Below, in pieces: positions 44,986 to 55,747 of a stretch of 64,000 nucleotides of DNA (within the stretch, counting starts at the first letter, position 1; each line of letters opens with the position of its first letter). The notes beneath the pieces were generated by a model that was given only the letters and a program-made list of their open reading frames with translations, did not search any database and was not told the DNA's origin. The translations under genes were made by a program, and so were the position numbers. The stretch is from Pegoplata infirma (taxonomy: Eukaryota > Arthropoda > Insecta > Diptera > Anthomyiidae), in the NCBI GenBank assembly GCA_963921195.1, contig OY992536.1, positions 236,690,023-236,754,022 on the forward strand, read 5' to 3'.

Positions 44986-45212
44986 TATTTAAAAAAAAAA
45001 ATTTTTGATGAAAAAAAGTTTTTGATGAATTTTTTTGATGAAAAGAAAAATTTTTTGATATAAAAAAAAATTGAACAAGAAAAAATATGAAAAATAAAAA
45101 TTTTTTTGCTGAGAAAAAAATTGATAATAAAAAATTTGATAAAAAAATTTGATGATAAAAAAAATTTTATGAAAAAAAAAAAATTTAATAAAAAAAAAAA
45201 AAATGATGAAAA
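44986..45212 (+). repeat. A-rich GATGAAAAAAATTTT-type array
   Basis: Same array type as 46297-46733, directly before the ACAAGT start of Helentron C. Phe- or Lys-rich ORFs on both strands (44985-45309) are low-complexity readings. Confidence 0.8.
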
Positions 45213-46296
45213 ACAAGTAAAAAAGTTAAATTCGGCCTTGCCGAATGTAGTGATACCCTCCACAATTTCAAAAGGATTATTGCAAAAAACTTTATTTAAG
45301 CCCCTATGACACTACATTTTTTTTGTATTTTATTTTTTATTAATTGATAGAATGAAACAGCAAAAGAAGAAATGAAAAAGAAACATAAAATAAACAAACA
45401 AATAGTGATGATTACTTTTATTTAAATAAAAACCCGCTTAATAAATACCAAAAACCGTCAAAAAAATAAAAAAATCGCTTCATTTAATGAAAAACAGAAA
45501 ATTTGACAACACTTAATATCATTCATGCGTAAATGTCAAAAAAAAAATGTAAAATTTTTACATTTTTTTTGACATTCAATCATTTGATAACCAAATTTAT
45601 CGATAACACAAGAATAAAATTTGACGTTTACTGTTTTTTTAGTATGCTTTTTCTATTCACACTTATTCAGATTGTCTATGGTGATATATTTGCACTGTTC
45701 ACATAAATTCCATCAATACAAAAAAAATGTAGTGTCATAGGGGCTTTAAAAGGAAATTACTTTTGAAAAAAAAAATTTTTTTTGAAAAAAAAAATTTCCG
45801 CGAAAAAAAAATTGGTAAAAAAAAATCCGCGATTTTTTCTTTTTTTGCCAAAAAATATGTTCGTACATGTTTAAATACCATTTGGTGTTCTATTATGTTC
45901 AAATATGTCAACCAGAAGCCGAATTAAAGCATTTTGAATTTTTAGGTTATGTTGAATGTACTGAAATTTTTGAGGTGTGCTTACATTTTCGTTCATACCT
46001 TTTGAACCGCTGAACCGATATCGCTCAAATGCAATACCAAACTTCTCGGGAGAACTTCCAATAAATATGTTAAGTTTCAGTCATCTCTGTGCAATATTTT
46101 GTCCGCGACAGCATTTTCCACAGACAGACAGAAGGACAGAAGGACAGACGGACAGACGGACATCGCTACAATGTCTTAAAATCGATCGGGAATCATGAAT
46201 ATATATACTTTATGGGGTCCCAGATCGATATTTCGATGAGTTACAAACAGAATGACAAACTTATATATACCCTCTATCACTAAGTGTAGGGTATAA
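45213..46296 (+). mobile_element. Helentron-like element C, with a nested MITE
   Basis: Starts ACAAGTAAAAAAGTTAAATT then CGGCCTTGCCG and ATACCCTCCACAATTTC. GACAGACG tract at about 46121-46160, then ATCGCTACAATGTCTTAAAA and the 3' end TATATACCCTCTATCACTAA ... GTAGGGTATA. It is a close relative of element G. The MITE 45300-45744 is inserted here but absent from G. Confidence 0.88.
45300..45744. mobile_element. 445-bp MITE, TIR GCCCCTATGACACTACATT, TSD TTTAA
   Basis: Inverted ends GCCCCTATGACACTACATT plus a T-run and GTATT (about 30 bp). TTTAA is at 45295-45299 and 45745-45749. Element G has AAAAGGAAATTACTT and ACTTTATTTAAAAGG joined without it, the empty site. TTTAA contains TTAA, so a piggyBac-like origin is possible, but the GCCCC end does not settle it. 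Confidence 0.9.
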
Positions 46297-46733
46297 AAAA
46301 ATTTTATGAAGAAAAAATTTGAAAAAAAAGTTTGATGAAAAAAAAAAATTATGAAAAAAAAAAAATTGATGAAAAAAAAAGTTTGATGAAGAAAAAAAAA
46401 TGGATGAAAAAAAAAAATTTGATGGAAAAAAAAAAATTTGATGAAAAAAAAAAATTTTATGGAAAAAAAAATTTGATGAAAAAAAAAAAAATTTGATGGA
46501 AAAAAAATTGATGAAAAGAAAAAAAAAAATAGGAAAAAAAAACTGATGCAAAAAAAAAAAAAATTGATGAAAAAAAAAAAGATGAAGAAAAAAATTATGA
46601 AAAAAAAATTGATGAAAAAAAAGTTTTATGAAAAAAAAATTGATAAAAAAAAAATTGATGGAAAAAAAAATTTTATGAAAAAAAAAATTGATGACAAAAA
46701 AAATTTGATGAAAAAAAAAAATTTGATGAAAAA
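46297..46733 (+). repeat. A-rich GATGAAAAAAAAATTT array between two Helentrons
   Basis: About 440 bp of units TTGATGAAAAAAAAAA with variable A-runs and occasional GATGGAAAAAA. ORFs on both strands are Lys- or Phe-runs and not genes. Confidence 0.85.
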
Positions 46734-47652
46734 ACAAGTAGAAAAGTTAAATTCAACTTGGTCGAATCTATGAATACCCTCCACAATGTCCGTTTAAGGC
46801 TCGATTACTTAATGCTCGTTATAAAATAACTCTCCGTTAAATTTAACTTTTTCATACAAATTTTAGCATAAGGCTACGTTAAATCGGCAGTTAGCAGCTA
46901 ACTTTTCATTGAGTAATCCGCCCTAAGTGATAGTAAATTTGCCAACGTGAAAAAATAACATTTTTGATTAGATTTTATTTTGTGTAAAAAATTTACAAAA
47001 TTTTTTTTTGAGTGTTATTTTTTTTTGAGTAAAAAATTTTTTTGAGTGTAAAATTTTTTTTGATTTTATTTTTTTTTTTTAGTGTAAAAATATTTTTGAG
47101 TGACAAAAATACGTTTTAAAATATTTTTTTGACTTGACAATGTTTTTAAAACATGTTTAACGTGTTTTCAACTCATTAATTTAAGGTGAAACTAATCTGA
47201 AATTCACGGTTTTGCTAATAACTTTTGAACCACTGGACCGATTTGTCTGAAATTCAAACCGAACTAGGCCCGTGGAACGAAAAATATGTATGCCAAGCTT
47301 CAGCATCCTTAGAATTGCCTTTCGAAAGTTAATGTGCGTTTTATCTCGTAAATTCACGAAAAACCCTTGCCGAAATTTAGCCTTTTGCTCATAACTTTTG
47401 AACCACTGATTTCTCTGGTTTGCAATACCTACCTGACCAGCTAAATGCCCACCATATATGCCAAACTTCAGGATCTTCCGTAATGTCTTTCAAAAGTTAG
47501 CTAGTTTTCAACAGACAGACGGACATACGGACAGACGGACGGACGGACGAACGGACATCGCTAGATCGTCTTAAAATCGATCGAGGATCATGAATATATA
47601 TACTTTATGGGGTCTTAGACCAATATTTCTATCACTATAGTGGAGGGTATAA
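46734..47652 (+). mobile_element. Helentron-like element D
   Basis: Starts ACAAGTAGAAAAGTTAAATT then CAACTTGGTCG and ATGAATACCCTCCACAATG. GACAGACGGACATACGG tract at about 47512-47555, then CATCGCTAGATCGTC, and ends CACTATAGTGGAGGGTATAA. It contains AACCACTGGACCGATTTG and similar phrases typical of this subtype. Next to C, separated only by the A-rich array. Confidence 0.85.
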
Positions 47653-47905
47653 ATTTTTTTTTTGTTGAAAAATAATTATGTTACTTTTTATTCACCAGCT
47701 GGTGAAAAACGTTTTTATTCACCACGAGGTGAATTATTATCCAACTTTCAAACCCAAGTTATTAAAATGTTTGGTTTTAAGAAAATGAAAATAGTAATTC
47801 CTGTTTTCTTTTTCGTTAATTGTTAGCTTATATAGTCAAACTGAGGTGGCGTCCTGCAACTTTTTTAAAATTAGACACCAGCCTAAAAACATTATCATGT
47901 TAAAA

Positions 47906-49664
47906 TCAAAAAATTGTTTATAGAAATATAAAAACATGTTTGTATCAAGTGACTTTGGCACGATACATTTGGCCAGAATGTTGTTGATTGCGGGATCGAT
48001 TCCCCAAAATTTTATTAAAAAATTTTGAAAAAAGAATTCAATAGAAAAATTGTAAAAATACTTAACCTAAAAACCTGTTAAATTTTAATGTTTTCGTAGG
48101 TTATTTTTTCGAATTTGTTGGTAAAAAAAAAATAAAGTGACATTATTTTTAAATGTTCAATGTTTTTTTATTTTAGAAAATTTTATGAACAGTAAAAAAA
48201 TAAATGTTGATGTTTGTTAAAAAAATGAATAATTAATTATCGGGATGGTTTTCAATTGTTTTATCACTTGTTTTAAATGTTTTTTTCATATGTTTTGCCT
48301 ACAAAATATTTTGAGTGTATGCACTATGACTAGGTTTCTCTCCATAATATAGGAGATAAACAAAAAAACTGAAAAATTGTCAGTTTCTTCTTCTATTACT
48401 TGCACCCCCTAAATATGAATGTGGGCTGCTAAAAAAATACGTGTCCTTTATTTTTCCTTCTTTACAAAATAAAACCAATTTCAGAAAGATCGGATGGTGA
48501 CACTAGGGAGACATCCCTTGTAATTGTTTTGCTTTAGAAAAACTTTCTAAAACTGTTTTTTTATAAACATTTTTACAACTTACAAAATGCAACCATCCTA
48601 ATGCTGGTGTACAAGGAAGAAAGTTTTGTTTTACCCTTTTTTTTTGTCCTTCCTTTTTATTATTTAATTTTTTATATTTTTTTTGCTATTGTTCAGTTTA
48701 TTTCTCGTCAGTGTGCATTTAATTGAACAATTTTGCAACGACATTCGTAGTCTTTGTTGTTGTGATTTTATCGCCTTTATTGCTACATTTTGTTGCAAGT
48801 TTTTTGTTTAATGTGTATATGAATTGTGATGAATGATGGTTGCATGTTATAAATGCTTTGTTGTTGGTTTTTATTTTGTGGCAACAAAATATAACAAAAA
48901 AAAATGGAGGAATTAATCTATATTTTTTTGCATTGCATTGCTTTTGTTTCTGATAATGCAGTAAAGTAATTTACACTTTACAACAATATGTGTGTTGCGG
49001 TTTAGGAAACATTATTTTGTTTACTCTGTGTGTGTTTTTTTTTTTATTTCACCATATTGTTCTGTTTTTTAAATTAAGACATTAATCACAGTTTTTTTTT
49101 AATTTTATTTAAATAATTGTATAATTTATGCTAAAAGATTAATTATGGTAAATACTTAATTGTAAAAGTTTTGTATTATTACAAAAGTTATTTACATGAA
49201 ATGTAGGCAACAGAAAAACTATTATAGTTAAGCCTTAAAGTAGGCTATTGTTATGCGTTAAATAGTATTTTGTTAATAATAAACACTTTGAGAAACAATA
49301 GGCTAATGATAAATGTTTTTTTTTTTTGTATTAAACATTTTTATTAGTTGTTTAAAAGTTTTTTGTTTTAATTAATAATTCTGTTAAATTTTTATTAAAA
49401 TTAAAATATTTTGTTAGGATTTAAGTTGAAAAATGGAGAAGAAAATGTTTTTTTTTTTTTAAAAATTACACCGCTCAACAAATTCAGGTTTTCTGTGTTA
49501 TTTTCTGTATAAACCGGAAGATATCTTTAGTGGCTTTAGAAGTATATAAGAAAAACAGAACTGTTGTCTAAATTTTTACCATATCACAGTATAGGTTGAG
49601 CATCCGGTTTTTGTTTAAGAGCCTTCTAAAAATTGTGATTTTTTAATTTTTTCAAGTGTATTTA
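47906..49664. other. AT-rich stretch with a half foldback at 48326-48531
   Basis: 48326-48531 (ATGACTAGGTTTCTCTCCAT to GGGAGACATCCCTTGT) matches the right arm of 6691-7279 (from about 7080). The rest has no ORF or repeat that I can support. Confidence 0.6.
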
Positions 49665-51970
49665 TTTTACCCTACACCACTCTCTGGTACAGGGTATAAT
49701 GCAGGGGCGTATCCAGGACTTTTTTTCGCAGGGAGCCCAAAAAATAATTTTTAATTTTTTTTTAGAAAAAAAATTATATTTGCATATATTTTGACCGTCA
49801 GATTCCGAATTGCAAAAATTTTTCCTAGATTTTAACACATTTTTCCTATAAAAAAATTTCCCATTCTGAAACATTTTACCCAAAGAAAAAGTCACAGATT
49901 CTAAGACAATATTTTTGACACATTTTTTTTTGTAGAAAAAGTCTTAGATTCTGAAACATATTTTCAATATACAAGTCTCCTTTAAAAAATTATTCCACTA
50001 GTATGAAATATTTTTATAATAATCAGATTTAAAAAAAAAATCATAGATTCTAAGACATTTCTCCCATAAAAAAATCTCATATTCTGAAATATTTTACCCA
50101 AAGAAAAAGTCATAGATTCTGAGACATTATTCATGCAGAAAAAGTTTCAGATTCAGAAACATTTTTCAAAAAGAAAGTTCTCAGATTCTTAACATTTTTG
50201 TATAGAAAATTATTAAGATTCTAAAACATTCAGATTCTGAAGCGTTTTTTCTACAGAAAAGTCCTAAAATATTGTGAAAAATTTTCAGAATCTGAAGCTT
50301 TTCCTATAAGGAAAATGTGTCAGATTCATTTTTCCATTAAAAAAATGTGGTAGATTATCAAAAGTCTTAGATTTTTCCTATAGAGTCTCAGATTATGATA
50401 CCTTATTTTCTGACAATATGTTCGAAGATTATGGGGCAATTTCCTGTAGAAAAGATTTCAGATTCTGAGACCTTTTTATGTAGAAAAAGGCTCAGATTAT
50501 GATAAAAAAATGTCAGTAGAAAAGGTCTTTTATTCTATATTCCCAAATTCTGGGACATCTTTCAACAAGAAATGTGTCTTAGATTTTGAGACACTTTCAA
50601 TACAATTTTTTTGCTGTAGAGGAGGTCTCAGATTCTAAGAAAAAATTACAGAATTGCAGATATTTTTGCTATAGAAAATAAGTTATCTTTCCTGTAAAGA
50701 TTTTTCCTTTGGACAAAGTCTTAGATTCTGAGACATTTTTTTATAAAAAAAAAATCTCAGATTCTAAGACATTTTTCCTCTAGAAAAAGATTCTAAGACA
50801 TTTTTCCTTAAGAAAGAGAATCGAATTTTTGCTATAGAAAAAGTATTAGATTCAACGACATTTTTTCTACAAAAAAGTCTCATATTCTGAGATATTTCTA
50901 AAGAAAAAATCTCAGATTCTGGAATTATTTTCTATACAAAATGTTTAAGATTCTCTGACATTTTTCCAATAAAAAAGTCCTTGATTCTGAGACATTATTC
51001 TCATAGAAAAAGGGTTTAGATCCCAAAATATTTTTCCTACAAAAAAATTCCCAGATTCTAAGGCATTTTTACCATAGAAAAGTCTCAGATCTAAGATATT
51101 TTTCCTGTTCAAAAAGTATCAGAAGCTGGGACATCTTTTAGACTCTAAGATAAGAACATTTTTCCCTTAAACTAGTAACGGTTTTAATTTCAGCGAGAAA
51201 AGTTTTCAGATTCTGAGACATTTTCTGGAAGAACACTATTTTGATTCGGGATCATTTTCCATCAGAAAAATTTGTCAGATTCTTAAATGTATTTCGAAAA
51301 ATTTGTATAAATTTTTTTTACACTTGTGTTTTATACTTGGTTTTTATACCAAATCCTGAACTTTCTGAAATTATTTCGGGGCCACTGGTATAATGAGTTT
51401 GTGCTGATGTTTGTAACTACCCGAAATATTGGTCATAGACCTACCTTCAAGCATACTGATCGACTCACAATTACTTTTTGAGTCGATTTAGCGATGTCCG
51501 TCCGTCCGTCTGTCTGTCCGTCTGTCCATCTATCGATTTAAGCACGATACAGGTCGCAATTGTCAATCAATTGACTTGAAATTTGAAACTTAAGCATCTT
51601 TTGGGCCAAGAATGAATCCTATTGACATTGGAGAAAATCGGTCCATGTTAAGACCTAGCCCCCATACAAACGCCCCTTTGGATTCGGCTTAAATGACTCT
51701 AAAAACAATATTATAATAGATATCGCTTTAAAATTTAGTAGGTAAACAAACTTTGTATGCACAAATCATCGTTACAAATTTCAAGGGAATCGGGTAGTCC
51801 TTCTGGTAGTCCCTATACAAACCACCTTCCCGATATTCACATAATTCCCTCAAAATTCATAAAAATGTAAATATTTGATAAAAATTTTATTTTTAGGTGT
51901 TAAACGTCTACTTTAGTGACCAAATCAAATCGGAATATAATTGGACCATTTTTAGACTTAGTCCCCCATG
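49665..51970 (-). mobile_element. Helentron-like element F, split by a hAT element
   Basis: Reverse, type A. The 3' hairpin TACCCTACACCACTCTCTGG / TACAGGGTATAATG is at 49666-49701. After the insertion it resumes with GTATAATGAGTTTGTGCTGA, then ATGTTTGTAACTACCCGAAA, the GTCY tract (51495-51530) and sequence matching element A (GACCTGTATCG, GGGGGCTA blocks). The 5' end merges with G at about 51970. Confidence 0.82.
49702..51387. mobile_element. hAT-like element filled with 43-bp repeats, TSD GTATAATG
   Basis: GTATAATG is duplicated at 49694-49701 and 51388-51395, and element A shows the joined sequence without the insert. The ends are CAGGGGCGTATCCAGGAC and, inverted, CAGTGGCCCCGAAATAATT, a short match fitting the hAT rule (8-bp duplication, CAG start). 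The interior 49780-51300 is a degenerate array with units like CAGATTCTGAGACATTTTTC then CTATAGAAAAAGTCT. No transposase. Confidence 0.85.
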
Positions 51971-52038
51971 TAAAAATTTAAGTTTGTCATTCCTTTTGTA
52001 ACTCGTCGAAATATCGGTCTGGAACTCATGAAGTATAT

Positions 52039-52775
52039 CGGCCATTCCATGAGAGACCGCCCAAAAATGTCAATTTTTTAAATTGCCACTAATGATTTGT
52101 TGAAATTCCCCTTTTATTTTGAAATAAAATTATTTGACGTAGTTTTTAAAAACAAAATCGAGTTTTTGTATTATTGACTAACGGGATGCCGTTTTTACTA
52201 AATTTTTGGTTGATATCAGTTTAGAACATTCACAATTGCTGTTTGTTGGCTTGAATTTTATGATTTTATTTTCTGTGTAAAGAAAAATTTTGGAAGAAGT
52301 TTCTTTAAAAAAAAATAATATAGTAAAAGGGCGCGTCCCAGAGATTTGAGGATGCCGATTTAATGTAAAAATTCTAAATTTTCCAAAAATGCAAACAAAA
52401 AATAAATCGGATGATACTCAAATCAGCGAAAAATGCATGTGAAAAATGCAACTGCGCAGAAATGCAGCTTATTTTGCGAAAAATATGTTTTTTGTATTTT
52501 TTTTTTAAGTGGACGATAGTCCTATCCCAACACGTTTTTCAGCATTCAGATCCATTAAGAATTACTAAAGATATGGATTTTTAAAGTAAGACACTTTTGA
52601 CAGATTTTTTGGTTTTTCAAAAATTAAAAAATCGAATAAAATCGCGAGTTTTTTTAATTTTGGCAAACTCAAAAGTGAAATCGTTATATGGGCCCATAGA
52701 GTATTTCTCTGCAAAATATAAGGAAAATCTGAAGACCGTCGGTCAAATTTTGGGTGATCTCTCATGGAATGGCCG
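52039..52775. mobile_element. 737-bp MITE, TIR CGGCCATTCCATGAGAGA, TSD ATAT
   Basis: CGGCCATTCCATGAGAGA at 52039-52056 is mirrored at the right (TCTCATGGAATGGCCG, to 52775), extending imperfectly through CCGCCCAAAA/TTTTGGGTGA. Taking out the insert and one ATAT (52035-52038, 52776-52779) restores AAGTATATATATTCATGAT as in elements C and D. The AT-rich target leaves the exact cut ambiguous by a base or two. The overlapping ORFs 52565-52806 have no domain. Confidence 0.85.
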
Positions 52776-52892
52776 ATATATATTCATGATGCCCGATCGA
52801 TTTTAAGACATTCTAGCGATGTCCGTCTGTCTGTCTGTGGAAAATGCTATCACGGACAAAATATTGCACAGAGATGACTGAAACTTAATATA

Positions 52893-53783
52893 CAGGGTGA
52901 TTCAGTCACAACCCGCCGAATTTTACCAGCGTATTCCTTGGCTCATTTCATGAAAATATATCCATTACGACCATCCCCCGAAAATGCAAGTGTGCGAAAT
53001 GGCAGCGGTTTAAAAATTTTCGGATTGGTGGTTGGATGGTAGTAGGGTAAAATTGATAACTTCTGAACCTGGGGTCCGATTTTTTTGTTTTTGGACTTGT
53101 TGGAAAGTTAATTAGACCTTTCAGAATCAACAACAAAAATTAACTTATATTTTCTTCTCTCTTAAAAGATAGCACTACGTCTTACCTTTCCAAAATGCCT
53201 TAAATGAAGCCCAGAGGTCTTTCTGTTCTAAAGTTATGACCATTTGACTGGAATGCAAAAAAAAAATTTTTGGGTTTGGAGGCGAAATAACAGCACACAT
53301 TCATTTGCTTTTGTAAATTAACAAGTTTAAGATTTTATTTTTTATAACTTTTTTATAACTTTGGAACGGTAAGACCTCTGGGCTTCTTTTAGGGCATGTT
53401 GGAAAGGTAAGACGTAGGGCTATCTTTTAAGAGAATAAAAAACATAAGTTACCTGCCATCTGGCTGAGCAAATTGACGTTATGTGCAAATTCTTATGTAT
53501 TCTTTTTCAAATTTTATTTTTAAAAGCTCTGTGTCTCGACGATTTCACTTTATTTTAATTTTTTTGTTATTGATTCTAAAAGGTCTCATAGTGAACTTTC
53601 CAACAAGCCCCAGGTTCAGAAGTTATCAATTTTACCCTACTACCCTCCAACTACCAATCCGAAAATTTTCAAACCGCTTCCATTTTGCACACTTGCATTT
53701 TCGGGAATGGTCGTAATGGACATATTTTCATGAAATGAGCCAAGGAATACGCTGGTAAAATTCGGCGGGTCGTGACTGAATCA
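52893..53783. mobile_element. Foldback element, CAGGGTGATTCAGTC start
   Basis: The left arm CAGGGTGATTCAGTCACAAC, CCTTGGCTCATTTCATGAAA, CGACCATCCCCCGAAAATG is mirrored at 53690-53783. Further inward GTAGGGTAAAATTGATAACT and CTTCTGAACCTGGGG mirror again, so arms exceed 250 bp. The right end stops at TGAATCA, lacking the last CCCTG. Relative to C, about 60 bp of the target is missing. Short relative at 21748-21929. Confidence 0.85.
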
Positions 53784-54041
53784 GCGGTTCAAAAGTTATG
53801 AACGAAAATGTAAGCACACTTCAAAAATTTCTGTACATTCAACATAACCTCAAAATACAAAATGCTTTAATTCGGCTTCTGGATGACATATGTGAACATA
53901 ATTTAGCACCAAATGGTATCTAAACAAGTACAAACATATTTTAAAAAAGAAAAAAATCGCGGATTTTTTTTTACCAACATTTTTTTTCGCGGGATTTTTT
54001 TTTTAAATTTTTTTTTTTTTTTTAAAGTAATTTCCTTTTAA

Positions 54042-55110
54042 CTTTGGACACAGTAACATTGCTAATATGGACCGTATTGACTCTGATTACACAGTGCCCA
54101 AACTATTTTTCGACCGGAAATATGAAGTTAGATTTCCGGATCGAGAATTCTGGTCGACCTGGCAGGGCCCTCCTGCGAACTCAATAAATATCTTTACTGA
54201 TGGATCGAAGCAATCGCATGGTGTTGGAGCTGGTTTCACGATACTGGAACTAGTCCCAACACTTATCTTTTAAATTACCTGTGGACTCGAGTATCTTTCA
54301 GGCTGAGATAGCTGCTATATCAAAAGCTGTGGAATATATGGCAAAGGAAAAAGGTGCCACCCTTAATTTCTACGTGGATAGTCAAGCTGCTCTAAAGGCA
54401 CTCTTGAGCTACCAAATTAAATCGAAAACGGTTTTAAAGTGTTACGAGAATTTAAAACAACTTTGCTTAAATAATGAAGTTACCTTATTATGGGTACCAG
54501 GGCACGAAGGAATAGAAGGAAACGAGAAAGCAGATGAACTCGCGAAACTTGGAGCAGATGGCATAGGTACCACCATAATGCTTTCACCGCCACTCCAGCA
54601 TTTCAAACTAAAACGAAATACCCTTACTGTCGCCAAAGCAAATCGAAGATGGAAGGAACTTGGGACAAGTCGTATAAGCAGAATTTTATGGCCACGCTAT
54701 GATTTAGGAAGAACTAAATTCTTACTTACACTTACGAGAATAGAATGTCGTATGTTGACAGGTTTAATAACGGGACACTGTCTTGTCGGAAAACATGCCA
54801 AGAACATGAATCTTATTACGGACGCAAACTGTAAAAGGTGCGAGACACCAGACGTCGAAGAGACCATTGAACACATCCTGTGTCACTGCCCGGCTTTGGC
54901 ACGAACTCGACTATCAATTATAGGAAGTTCACAGTTCGAGACTTTGGAGGAAATTACGAGGATAGACCTGAAGAGCTTGAAACAATTCGCAATGAAGGTC
55001 AATGTATTTAGTTTACATCGATAAGCGGAAAAAGTTTTGTGGTATCGCTATGGACCAATTGGTCTATGCGGAGGGCCCATCTGGCACCGCCACCCTAACC
55101 TAACCTAACC
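54042..55110 (+). mobile_element. 5'-truncated non-LTR retrotransposon tail (copy d), 10-bp TSD
   Basis: TTCCTTTTAA at 54032-54041 and 55111-55120 flanks it exactly, and element C shows the empty site. It contains the RNase H and C-terminal Cys/His region and a 3' UTR ending CACCGCCACCCTAACCTAAC then CTAACC. It belongs to a family related to, but distinct from, copies a-c. Confidence 0.93.
54067..55024 (+). pseudogene. RNase H and C-terminal region of copy d, one frameshift
   Basis: First frame: SINIFTDGSKQSHGVGAGFT (catalytic Asp), ending in a stop at 54271. Second frame, entered by a one-base shift near 54250: SFKLPVDSSIFQAEIAAISK (Glu), LNFYVDSQAALKALL (Asp), TLLWVPGHEGIEGNEKADEL (His, Asp), then GHCLVGKHAKNMNL and CKRCETPDVEETIEHILCHC, a likely zinc-binding Cys/His motif, ending ...KVNVFSLHR. 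All RNase H catalytic residues survive, so apart from the frameshift the domain is well preserved. The upstream RT is missing by truncation. Confidence 0.9.
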
Positions 55111-55418
55111 TTCCTTTTAAATAAAGTTTTTTGCAATAATCTTTTTGAAATTGTGGAGGGTATCACTACATTCGGCAAGGCCGAATTTAACTTTTTTACT
55201 TGTTTTTAAATACTTGTTTTGTCAACCCAGGAAGATTTTTTAGAACCGATTCTCACAACACTTGTTCTAGAAAAGATTCTTCCGTATACGGAATTATAAT
55301 AACAATTATAATAACACTATTGTAATAGTGTTATCTTGAGTAGGATTCAAATTGTCGGTTCGTTTTGTTAATTGGTAATTTTTTTTATAGAAGTTTTTGT
55401 AAGTCATTTTTTCGATGT

Positions 55419-55747
55419 AAATTCACGTGTTGAAAACCCGTTAAATAAGTTTTATAAACTTTGGTAAGTCACAAAAATATTTTACAACGTATTTTTGTCA
55501 CTCAAAAATGGTTTTACACTAAAAAAAAAAATACACTCAAAAAAATTTTAGACTCCAAAAACAATTTAATAAATTATTATTTTTTTTTTTCAAAAATTAC
55601 TTAAAAAAAAAAGTTTCTTTAAAAAATAAAATATTTCTAATCGAAAATGAAATTTTTTTCACGTTTAAAAATTTACTATCAATTAAAAAGGGCATTGTGG
55701 AGGGTATTCACATATTCGTCCAAGTCGAATTTATCTTTTCCACTTGT
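55419..55747 (-). mobile_element. Helentron-like element K, 5' part
   Basis: AAATTCACGTGTTGAAAACC (from 55419) to TGTGGAGGGTATTCACATAT and TCGAATTTATC...CACTTGT matches element E (37590-37904). Truncated before the GTCY tract. Confidence 0.75.

Larger units (their letters stand above)
41432..47905. mobile_element. Composite foldback structure II
   Basis: Outer units 41432-41686 and 47657-47905 are inverted copies of each other (TTTTAACAWGATAATG, AGGCTGGTGTCTAATTTT, TTTGACTATATAAGCTAAC, TTCACCACCTGGTGAA). Moving inward on the left: a T-rich array (41690-42101), Helentron B (reverse), and the arm 42904-43770. The centre is about 43770-44605. On the right: the matching arm 44606-44985, an A-rich array, Helentron C (forward), an A-rich array, Helentron D (forward), and the outer unit. 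A hAT MITE interrupts the left arm. Same architecture as 7777-11697. No coding sequence. One transposable unit or a nest: undecided. Confidence 0.6.
51971..55205 (-). mobile_element. Helentron-like element G with three nested insertions
   Basis: Reverse, type C. Pieces: 51971-52038 (AGTTTGTCATTCC, CTCGTCGAAATATCGGTCTG), 52776-52892 (GTCTGTCTGTCTGTGG, ATTGCACAGAGATGACTGAA), 53784-54031 (CGGTTCAAAAGTTATGAACG, TTCGGCTTCTGGATGACA) and 55111-55205 (ATTGTGGAGGGTATCACTAC, TCGGCAAGGCCG, ACTTTTTTACTTGT). Between them lie the MITE 52039-52775, the foldback 52893-53783 and the retrotransposon tail 54042-55110. Element C provides the uninterrupted order. Confidence 0.88.

Noticed and set aside
46261..46773. 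ORFs of 75-158 codons rich in Phe or Lys in the A/T arrays (also 7853-8062, 11450-11677, 44985-45309)
   Set aside because: They are translations of homopolymer-rich arrays on either strand, with no domain and no composition expected of a gene.
55096..55110. A telomeric CCTAA array
   Set aside because: Only three units, at the end of a retrotransposon copy bounded by a target duplication.
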